Positions 41,001 through 53,000 of a DNA stretch of 64,000 nucleotides are shown here, piece after piece. The stretch spans positions 4,836,001 to 4,900,000 of the forward strand of contig OX637343.1 in NCBI GenBank assembly GCA_951799405.1, in the 5' to 3' direction. Within the stretch, counting starts at the first letter, position 1. Each line of letters begins with the position of its first letter. The translations under genes and the position numbers were made by a program. The notes under the pieces are model-generated. The model was not told where the DNA came from, made no database searches, and was given only the letters and a program-made list of their open reading frames with translations. The stretch comes from Agapetus fuscipes (lineage: Eukaryota; Arthropoda; Insecta; Trichoptera; Glossosomatidae).

Positions 41001-44000
41001 CAGGTCAGTTGTAGGTTGCAGTTGAAGGTCGCAAAAAAAAAAAAACGCAACTAAGCTACACATATAGTGTTACTTCTTGCCGCGTTATCCCCGATGGGGT
41101 TGCATGTGGCGAGTTGAACCTATTTATTTTTACAGGTAAGGGGGCCGGCCTTACGCCAACCACTTTAGTTGAAGTGGAGGTTTCCCAGCTCCCGAGAGGG
41201 CTGGTACTCATTTCTTGTGAAGGCTGAGTAAACCTTGCCGGTATTTTATTTTGGGGTTTGAAATAAACGCCGAAACGGGAAATAATTTCTGACACCCTCG
41301 GTGGGATTCGAACCTGAGCTTTCGGCATGGAATGCAAGCACTCTACCACCTGAGCTATCGACCGGAAAAGTCAGTTTAAAAAAAAACCTTTTTCAAGAAT
41401 CAAAAGTTTTGGAAGTACATCTTTTGATTTTAACTTAATATCCAATGACTCATTTAAGGTTTGTGCAAATAAAAATGAGCAACTCTAATGAAGTCATATT
41501 AGTTTACTTTTGGTTCATAGTGTGCAAATAATTTTATTGTCACCACACAAAAAATGTACCTGAACTAAAGATGCCTTTCACGCTCATTAAAATTTTATGT
41601 GACTGCATCGTAAATTGCTTCTGCCTATTTCAATTAATTTAAGCAATTTATTACCTACATGAAATCTACTACAGTTGATTTCTGTTTGAAATTGTACAAC
41701 ATCTCTCATTTTATTGAATAACAGTTGAATGTGGGTTGAATAAAACCAAAAAGGGGATCTATAATTAGTTTTTTTTTAATGGGATAATTCATGGAAAGAC
41801 AGAAAATATCATTCTTTGTGTTTCTAAATATACCTATACTTTTGGTTCTATCCGCCTCATTTACAATATGAAACATTCTGTGTGTTGTTGGTAAGTGAGG
41901 TTATGTTGCGTGTGGTGATAAATGTGTGCATTTGTACCGGGATAGAGCGTCTAGCTGTTTCCTAAGAGCGTTGGTGCGTGCCCGCTCGTCTTGGAGGGCG
42001 CGTCTCAACTGAGCAGCCTCTCCCGGAGCCTGCTGCCAGCGACTGCGCATGTCCTCAAACCTACGAAAAAACGCATTGTGAAAATTTTGGGTAAGTCGTC
42101 TTATTCTCAGTCTTCATTATCTTTTAAATGCAATGCCTTGTTTTTTTTTGAATAGATTTGTGAAAAGGAATGCAATTCACCAACCTATTTTGCCTGGCCA
42201 ATTTTCTTCATGCGAAAGCAGAAGCTTGTGTGCATGCAATAGCATCTGTTGAACCAGGGTCGAAGTTATGGTCAAGTGGGCCAGACGCAGATTTGAACCA
42301 ACGTTATTCTGTTCCAAATACGCTAGTCGAACATGCGCCTCTACCCTCTCAGTCATAATACCGACTAGGCTTTTGTATTAGCCATTTGTCTTATGAATTG
42401 AATTGCTTGAAGAATAAATTTGTGATTGATTAAAAAACCAAACTCAGAATTTATTTTAAAAATGAGATAGACAAGTATTTTCTCATTTTCATATATTTAT
42501 CACTTGAAATTATTTTATTAATATTTTTATATTTATCAAAAAATAGTTTGCCAACTTTGGTTCTATAGGGCTCTTAAATCAATAATCCAAGTTGCAAAGA
42601 TATACAGTATTTAAGATTCATATTACATTCCATTCCCACAAGCAGACACATGTAAGTTCACGCTTACACATACCGCATCTGAACTAACAATATAATAACC
42701 CAATCTCAAAAGAACATAAGGCCTGCAGCTCTTTCCAACCTTCCCTGAAACAGGGGTGACCTCGGCAAAGTTTTTTTTTAAATTATGGCTAATCAGCCTC
42801 ACATCAACCTGTAATCAAGGAATACAAGTAATAAATAACATTTAGGTATTTAAAAAACAACACAACCTTAAAAAGAAAGCTATAAAAAAAATGTTAACAA
42901 AAAAAATGTGTGTCACCACGCGATCATGTCATGGCATTCAGGGCACATGTCATTATTATTACTAAGTATAGAAAAGCACTCACAAGTTGGAGAGGCAGGC
43001 ACACTTCTTGGTGAGGTGATCAATAGTATCCTTGGCTTCCCTCTGAGCTGTCTCTGTGGCACGGGCAACTTCAGCGCGGGCCGCCAGCTCGCGCACAGCA
43101 CACGCAGACTGTACCTCACTGCACGTGTTGTCATCAATGCCAACAGCATCATCACAAAGAGTCATCAACATCACCCGGTTTCATCACAACCGAGAAAGGT
43201 GTGTTATCGTCAAAAGTGTCATCAAAAGAGTGTTTTAAATCACAAAGAGTCATCAACACCACAGATGACAAACAACAAATGTGTATTATTATCATAGAAA
43301 ACAGCAGCGTAATCATAAAATGACGTCAACATCACAAATGTCAATTAACAAATGTTCATTGTCATCATAACCGTCAACAGCAGCACAAATAGTCATCAAT
43401 ATCACAAAGTTTCATGGCAATCAAGGAAAGCACATCATTAGTTTAGTTAAGTTTTTGGTTTTTCACAGATAATTTTTATATTTGCATCGTTTCAGTTGAT
43501 CAGAAGTATCCATTATTTTTCATCCCACATTGTACACATGTTTTTCACAGATTTTTATTTTGCACCAGGTTTCATCAGTTGTCATCAATACAGATCATTA
43601 GATGTTTGGTAGAACCATTGATGTCATCGGCAGGTTGGCATTGATGAAGGCGTGGAGTCGTGGTCGGGCGATTGTCATCATCGTGGTCATCGGGAGGCAG
43701 GGGACATGCAAGGGCAAAAGAGGACGCTTTACTAAGGTACTAACATTATTAGGTACAAAATATAAATCATTGAAAACATATTAAAAATGACATTTGTTGT
43801 AGGTATGTTGTATTTTAAGTCAATTTTCTGTAACTTTATATGTTGAGTAGCATTTTGTTTGTGTTTCATTCATTCATTAATTTTTATTTCACATTTTCTC
43901 ATCAAATTTTTGAGGTTATGTTAATGAACAAAAGTCTTCTGTCAAATAATCAACAAAAATAACATTTACACAGCTATTTTGATCAGATGTTTTGTTTGTA

Positions 44001-47000
44001 ACTTCAAAATATTGCAAAATATTTAATTTCTTAAATGTTAATTACGGATGATTACTTATTTACACACAGAGTCATAAAACTAATTATGATTGTGAAGTGA
44101 AATAAACATAAAATGACATTAAGTAATGAATGAAGAAATGATGAAAGTTGAGAATAATGATGAATATGAGAAAGTGCTATGAAATGTTTATGATAGAAAA
44201 GGAAAGAAATGGTATAGATGAAAAGGATTTCATCTCAATCACAAAATAGTGTTGTATTCATTGATCAACATAAAAGATATAGACAGCATCTGAACCGATT
44301 TGTGCATAAAAAACAGTGGACCCTAGGGTGCACGCTTCTTACAAGCGAGATCTTGTTATAATCAGAGACACGTTGCATAATAGAAAAGGACAAAAAACAT
44401 TTTTTCTGTCGTGCAAGCGAGACAAAATGAGAAACAATATCTGGTGGAATTAAAACCTCGATTCGAATGCCTCATGTCCTTTGGAACTAAATCAAACTGA
44501 AAGCCTCTCCATAGAATTATTCAATCCATATATATATATATATATATATGATAAGAGAGCGCCGTTTTTGTGTGTGTCACACCTCAAGGGCCCTCTCCGA
44601 TCACGGATAAGACTTTTTGAAAAGGTGCGTCTTGAGAGCTCCGCAAAATATACCCATAGATTCGGAGTTCTTCACTCCGGGTGGCAGTCTGTTCCACTCC
44701 ACCGGACCCACAACACGGAAAGCACGGTCTCCAAAATTTGTACGGATCTGACGGTGCGGCTGAACCAAATTGATTGCACCATCGCCCGCGGATCTGAGTG
44801 TCTGCCTCCTCACACCCATCTCAACAGGCGAAATCATGTCAGTCAGATAAGGTGGAGCCAAGCCATTGATGGCTTTATATACCATCAGACAAACACGGTA
44901 GACCACCCTCTCCGGGAAACGAAGCCAATGTAGTTTTTTTAACAGCGGAGTGATGTGAGCGAATTTGGATATCCCGAATATAAGCCTTGCTGCTGTTCAA
45001 TCCATGCCTAGGTATACATTTTATATTGATTGTTAACAGAAGAGAAAAAGGACGTTCAGGTGGTGTGTGTAACAAATTATCAGAGATATACTTTAGGGTG
45101 GACACAAATGTAGTAAATGCAAGAATAAAGAATCTCAGTAGAGCAGTAAAATAACTGATAGTAAATAGATGGAAGAAAATAAATGTGTTTAACTGTGTGA
45201 ATGTAGAGAAAGTAGAAAGCATCGACTTATGATATCTGTGGACTAGAAACTATTTCAACAAAAATTGACACTATACCAGTTTCAACATAATTAACCGCAA
45301 ATCTTCCTTGGTTAGAAAGAAAACAAAGATCTTCACAGTGTCATTTCTTAGTATGGGTACAGAAAACTGGGGTCCAACTAAAAAATCTTTCCAGAAAGTT
45401 GGTAGTTTTGAAAATCACACCTGCGCGAACATTGTACGAACGCGTTATAAATCTAATTTGATCTGTAAATTAGAAAATTGCCATACTGAAAAAGGCATTA
45501 TTGTAAGAAATTATCGCATGTATAATTATTGGGTGTCGAATCATAAAATGAAGAAAGCAAGAAAACCCAGAATTTCACAGGTAAGAACAATTTTTGTATG
45601 ACTACACCACTGCTGCGTTTGACAGGGCTGGGGACAACTGTGCCCCATAGTTTGTATCGATGCAGTAAATTAGTTTCTACTCCTCTATATTATAACTCAA
45701 TGTTAGAAAGAGTGTGTGCACCATACGTATGTGCGTATGCGTGTGTGTGTTTATTAAGGTGAGCAAAGGATTTGACAGATGGGAAAATAAAACAGAACTT
45801 TCAACATTTTCTAAACAATCGCTGTTGGTTATTCACACATGGCACATCCAAGGCTCAGCCGCCGCCCAATGTGAATTTTTCATACAAAAAAATGATGGGA
45901 TTAACCCCGAAGGGTTTCGCATGTGGCGAGTGAAAACTATTTATTTTTACAGGTAAGGGGGCCGGCCTTGCGCCAACTACTCCAGTTGAAGTGAGGATTT
46001 CCTAGCTCTTGTCCCCACTAGCTGGTACTCGCTTTTTGTGAAGGCTGAGTAAACCTTGCCGGTATTTTATTTTGGGGCTTGAAATAAACACCGCAACAGG
46101 AAATCATTTCTGACACCCTCAGTGGAATTGAAACCCGAATGCAAGCACTCTACAAATTGAACTATTGACCGGATTTTCTAGAAAATCTAAAATAAGACAC
46201 TATAATACTCGTAACATTGTTATCAAAGATCCAGACTTTTTTCAGTCCTTATATTTTGGGGGGGCATTAATTAAAACTATAATGTGAAAGTAATTAAGTC
46301 ACTATAATATTATGTTACACCATTTCAGGGGGAGGATGAATTGCAACTATCCCCACTCTGGATATATGCTCTGTGTATTCTTCTATTCTTTTATTTTTTG
46401 TACGTGTAGCATTGACAGTTCTAATAAATTTGTTTCAAGGATTCTAGTTAGTCATTGGTGCTGAGCAGAAATAAGGGCGAGGTGGTAAGTCCTGATTAGG
46501 GAGGTGGTAGGGAACAGACAAAACAATAGCCAGAGTGCCAAAAAGAGGGTGTGAACTTCCACATCACTGCACTAATAACATAACACTCCCAACCATTAAC
46601 TTATGATATCTGTAGACTAGAAATTATTTCAACGAAAATATACATTAAATATCTGTTTCAACTTACTTACGAAAATGGTCATCAGTAAGAAAGAGAACAA
46701 AGAACTTCACAGTTGCATTTTTGTGTGTACAAAAAAACTCGGGTGAATGTAAAAATGTTCCTAGAAAGTTGGTACTATTGCGAATAATAATGGCTGCCAG
46801 TTGACAGATAACACGCTTTATAAATATTGTGATCGCTAAAATTGTCAAATTTTAAAGGAAAAAAAGCATTATTTCAAGACATTATGGCATGTATTATAAT
46901 GTGTCAAAACACAAAATGGATTTGGACAAAATGTCCTTATTTCGTACAATTTTACCACTGTAACGTTTGACAGGACTGGGACAAATGTGGGCTATACGAG

Positions 47001-50000
47001 AGTTAAAATAAATCTAATGTAAGAAAGTCTGTGTAAATAAACTGTATGGCTAACTTGTGTTGAACTTGTGTTTTAATTAAGGACCCTCGGAAGAAACGTA
47101 ACAGTATGTATCAATGCAGTACTTTAGTTTCGGCTCCTCTACGATATTACTCAATGCTCCCCACACACCCATACACAGGAAGTGTTAGTCACTTGTGCTG
47201 AGCAGGAAGAAGGGCAAGGTGGTGAGTCCTGACTGGAGGAGTGGGAGGAGAGGGAGGCAGACAGAGGAGCACGAGGAGCAGCCACAGCGCCAGCAGGAGG
47301 GCGTGGACTCCCACACCACTGCACCACCAGCATAGCACTCCCAACACACCCACACACAGGAAGGGAGGGAGACTGAAACCACCCAACAGATCCAGCTATT
47401 ACATCAACCTGATCGAGGACAGAGTTCAATAGGCAACAGCAACTATAGTGACTTGTCAAGCATCAATGCCTCAGCTGACATCGTTACAAAAAGACAATGG
47501 AGTCGTGGCGAGGTTCCCAAAACTGATTTCTCTTTCAGCGGTCAAACATAAAGGTCTAATTGAAATTAAAATTCATTGTAATTTGTGAACATGCCAAACA
47601 ATTGTGCTTCCAGCTTCAAGTCAATCTTATCGCAGGTTCTTGTAAATTACAGTTTGAAAGTCAATCTTACAGCAACCAATAACTAATATAAGACAAGTTT
47701 CTCCCTAGCAAACTGTGTGGCTTGACGCTACAATGACTCGGTGAAAATTTACTTCTTTCTCAACGGGATAACATCACATTTGTATGGGACTGCGGTCCTT
47801 GGCAATCTATAATAAGTTGCAAAGATATAATACATTTAAGATTCATGCTACATGCATTCCCATAAGCAAACATGTATAAGTTCACGCTTATATATGCCGC
47901 ATGTAAACCTACGACATAAAAAACCCAATCTTAATTGAACACGAGCCTACCTTGCTAACCTTCTCTGAAACAGTAGTGACACTGGCAAAATGATGTTTTT
48001 TTTACAGTATGGGTGGTTAACTTCATACCAATTTTTTTGCCTTTTCAATCACACCGACTCCATTTCATAGTAAAACGCTTACGTTAGAAAAGAAAATCAA
48101 TTTATTCCATTTCTGAATTTAATTCTCTTTTTAAATGCATTAAAGACTTTAATGACTTGATTGCAAAATTCTCACATTATGTCGGTAATGCATAGTAAGT
48201 AATTGTTACATATATCATGGGTATTCTACAAAATTATGATCGACAGGATGGATGCAGAAGGGATATGAACACAAAGATGGATGATGACATGAAAAATAAA
48301 GGAATGTGAATAATGATGTAATAAAATGCTGGTGAATGTTACGTTATGACAGAATGAAAGTGAAATGAGTGAAAAATGTTGATGAAGAAATATGAAATGG
48401 AGTTATTTTGTTTGATGAAAATCGATGCACCACCATGAAATGAGAGATAAAAGCTGTTAAATAATACAAATTAAATGAATGACGTAATGTGATGGTGACG
48501 AATGGAATGAATGATGTAATGTGAAGATGTCAAATAAAATGAATGATTTGATGTGTGACAGTGATGATGAAATGACTGTGTTACTTTTAACCTGAGTTTC
48601 TTTTCTGCTTCCAGCTTGGCCTCGGTCGCTTTTCTCGCTTCACTCTTCAGGGATCCCATATCGCTCTCCCGGTCTGCCAGGGAACTCTTTAATTCTGCAA
48701 GCAACACAACAGTCACATCTGCAAATGCTCCGGTAAGCAAATTCAATATTCCTTCAATTGCATTGTTGCTGGAAGTGTTCATCGTTTGTGGACTATGGTT
48801 TAGAAGCTTGTCTGATTCTCTTACAAAATCTCCCATAATCTAGTTAACCTGAGAAGCAACAAGGCCATATGTAGCTCGTAAACCCCAAAAAATTAATACT
48901 TCATCATAATAATATACAAGCGACCATGACAACCTCAAAACACTTATGTATAGGTATTGCTTCTAACCTTGTATATCCTCAGCCAGTTGTTTTTCTCGCT
49001 CTTCTCTGTCTTCTTGACCTTCCTGTGTACATTCAGCCTTCATCCTCTCCAAGCACTGCTCTTTATCAGCTTCAAACATCTCCCATTGTTTTTCTGTTAT
49101 ACAAAAAAAATCATTATATTGAAAAGCATTGGGCTGAGTTATGAACCTTAAAGGACTCCCACTGTTTAGTATACCTGTTTCTTGTCTGTGTGCTTCCTTG
49201 AGTTTCTGTAAGGCTTCAGCATGTTCTTGCCTCAGCTGTCCCTTCACCAGCTCCAGTGTGGCTCTGGCTGAGCAGGCTTGTGCACTGAGAGCACTCTCCA
49301 ACTCTGACACACGCCGCGAATATTCCTCCTTCGCAAGCTCTGGAATATAATTAATTCAACCAGAATTAATGATTTTTATTCATGATTTATCAATTATGGG
49401 CATTCTGAAGGGTTCCTCACTTGACTTCTCAATAAACCTGTGTCATTTCAATTGGTACCATTTCAATTCATCTTGATTGCTGCAAATGATTTTAGTTCCA
49501 AGCAAGTTTAACCTTTTTGGCCTTATTATTTGGGGTCAATGTTTCTTGTGAGGTTTACGCTGAATTGAAAGATTCATTTGTATATATCAAAGGTTATTAT
49601 TTAGTGATGTATAAAATGTAATATGTCGTGTATGTTCCTTGACTTTTAGGTTGGTATGAGGCTGACCACCCATGCTGTAAAAATGGTTCACTTTGCCAAT
49701 GTTACCCCTGTCTCAGGGAAGGACGGCAAGAGTTGCAGGGTGTATGTCCATTGGAGATTTGGTTTTTATGTTGTAGGTTCACATGAGGCATGTGCAAGCG
49801 CGAACTTGTACGTGTCTGGTTGTGAGAATGCATGTAATGTGAATCTCCAATGTAACATATCTTTGCAACTTAGATTAGATTAGATTAGATTAGATTAGAT
49901 TAGAAAGGTCCATCTAACTTTACAGCATCTGGGTGTTGCTTGAGAATTGGTGCTTTCTAAAGCCACCACAAAACTCGCACTCGGTGTGATTCACACAAAA

Positions 50001-53000
50001 ATGTAGCCTTCAGAATGCTTTCTTCTCGTGAAAGCGGAACTTTGGAAGATGGAGCAGATGCAAACAGGCCATGATCTAACTGAAGTGAATTTATCATGAT
50101 GGCATGTTGTCCCACTTATTTGGTTGCTGTCTCACCTATTTGGTTACTGTGTCACCTATTTGGTTGCTGTCTCGCCTATTTGGTTGTTGCCTCACCTATT
50201 TGGTTGCTGTGCGTCTCCTGCAGGCGCTCCAGCTGCTCGGCATGCCTGATGTCCTGCTTGTCCATGAGCCTCCTGAGCTCCAGCAGCTCCCAGTCCGCGC
50301 GCCCCTTCACCTTCTCCAGGGTGTCCTCCCACTGCGCCTCGCTCTTCTTCATGGACACCTTCATGGCCTCCAGCTACAACAGGTAATAGAGTAATGTGTT
50401 TAAAAATTAGGTCTTCATCGACACTTGTGAATTGGTTTCTTCTTCTCTCATTTTCGAGTGAATTTCTGAACATTGTTATATTGTCATCATTATACCAGAA
50501 TATCCAGAGTCATAATAAAAGGAAAACTTGTACGAAGAAGGTGTAAGGACAAAAAGACATGGCAGGTGATCTGTAGGACTGGACTCAATTTTCATAGATG
50601 TTTTGTAGATTTTTTAGCGTTTGTTTGTTGTTTATAACTGGATGCAATTCATTGTATTCCTTGACTTATAGATTGGTATGAGGCTGGCCACCCATACTGT
50701 AAAAAGATAGTTCACTTTGCCAATGTCACTCCTGTTTCAAGGAAGGTCGGCAAGAGTCACAGGGTGTTTGTTCATCTGAGATTTGGGTTTTTATGTTGTA
50801 GGTTCACATGCGGCATATACAAGCGCGGACTTACACGTGTTTGCTTGTGAAAATGCATACAACGTGAATCCTCAATGTTACATATCTTCGCAACTTAGAT
50901 TAGATTAGATACTGGGGGTGGTCGAAACCCTGCAGAGTTACATTAACTTTTTTCAACCATCTAATTTTTTTTTTAATTATTAGATTGTACCAATCAAAAT
51001 GAATTTATTTTGAGATACGTGATAAATTGAAAAAAACCATATTGTGATGGGACGACGTTTTATTATTTAGCTTGGATAGAGTGCACTCCCAACTAGCAAA
51101 AAAAGGTCGTATTAAAGTTGAGAAAACGTTTTACTGCAACTTCTGGTCCGGTAAGATTGGTCATATAAACGTTACGAAAACGTTTATAAAATGCGAAAGT
51201 GGCGCAAATTATACGACCTATTGGTCGTATAATAGTTAAATAAAGGTTTTATGATAACAACAAATAGTTGAGTAAAGATAGTATAAAGGTTACAGAAATC
51301 CCAAAACGTTGTATAAGAGTACAGAGAAAACATTTACATGACCAAAGAGTCATATAAAGGTTTTAAAATGACCAATATGTTTTAATGTTCACTGGACTGA
51401 GGACTTTTCTGAAGAGAGGTGGTTTTTGTGTCAAAAATTGGACAAAGTAGACAATAAAGTAAGTTAAAATGGTTTATTATTAGTATTAATATTGAATATG
51501 TGTTGAGTATATGGTAAAGATTGGATTACGTCTGGATTTCTATGGGAATGTCATTTCATTGGTATTATATATCATGATACTAAGTTATTTACTGTCGCCC
51601 TCTAAGGATAATCTAATTTTTGACATTTTTTAAAAACATTTTTAAAACATTTTATATCTTTATGGTCAGCCATTTTAGTGCAAGTCATCGATACACCGTT
51701 ATACGACTGTTATATAACCTTTGGTCGAATAAACGTTTTTGAAAGACTGCATGATCGAGCGCCATTGTTTTTTGTTTTAGAATTTCTAAAAAAAGTTGTA
51801 TAGATGTTATCCAAATGCTCTTATACGACAAAATTGTCTTTAAAAAACCTTAATACGACTGAAATGTTTATACGACTTAGGTTTGTGTTGAGTAAACGTT
51901 TTCATAAAACCATTATGTGATAGTTTTATAATTATGTTGTTAAAACGTTTATTAGACGATGTTATACGACTATTTAGTCAGACGACTTAACAGTCGGATG
52001 TACAACGTCTATACGACGAACAGATCATTTAATAACTGCTATACAACTCTTATATGACTTAAAGTCGTATAACGGTTTTTTTATATGACTAGTTTGCTTG
52101 TTGGGCTATTTGCATTGCATACTACTCGTACAAACTTCAACCAAGAGCTATTTAATTCAAGAAATTATATAATGTCTAGGGATGGGCCGAATGTGGTTTG
52201 AACCGAATACAAACTTCGGCCGAACATTCGGTTACAATAGGAAATTCGGCCAAAGTTCGGCGGAACTTCGCTTCGATAAATAAAGGTTATAAAGTTACGC
52301 ATGATAGTTTCTAGTTACTGTTATCTGTTAGAAGAATACTGAGCTTATTTCTTTTTTGTTTTAATCTGATATCTATGAAAAGGAGTAGAAGAAGATTTAA
52401 TTGTTATCAAATTGTAAGTTATTGTTCACTTGTTCCTACTCAAATAAATGACCATCTATAAAGGCTTAACTTTTATTTTACGGTTATAAAAGATACGAGT
52501 ATGACATCCAATTATAACAGGTAAAATAGTGCATGTAGGAATTTTGTTTTACTTCTTCTTACACTGAATGTTTGGTATTTGAACCGAATTTCAGCCAAAT
52601 TCCGAAGTTCGGTTCAAGCTGCCGAAATTTGGTTCAACCGAATGTAAAACAAATTTCGACCCATCCTTAATAATGTCTCGCCAAAAATTAATGTTGGAAA
52701 CGATCCTTGTTGTTAGCATCGCTCACCTTTTCATTGAGTTTCTTGATGGTGGAGTCGTGCTTGGTGCAGTCCTGGTTCCTCTGCTCCTGCCTGAGCCGGG
52801 AGGCCTGCTCCTCCAGCCGCTGCACCATGCGGTGCTCCTTCTCATCCAACTCCTGGAACAGTACAAAACACTCATGGAATATCATCAAGAATGATAATGA
52901 TTCAAAGAGCGCCGTTTCTCTCTTGTCACTACAAGGTTGCTTTTATTGAGTAATCCGACCGGTCTGTCCTCTAGTGGTTAACACTTCTGACTCTTAAATG

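Noticed and set aside
42908..43297. 129-codon plus-strand frame
   Set aside because: It is antisense to coiled-coil exon 11 plus the CATCA tract.
49860..49904. Interstitial telomere repeat
   Set aside because: The pentamer is ATTAG/TTAGA, not TTAGG, and it is the regular tail of Rep-C.
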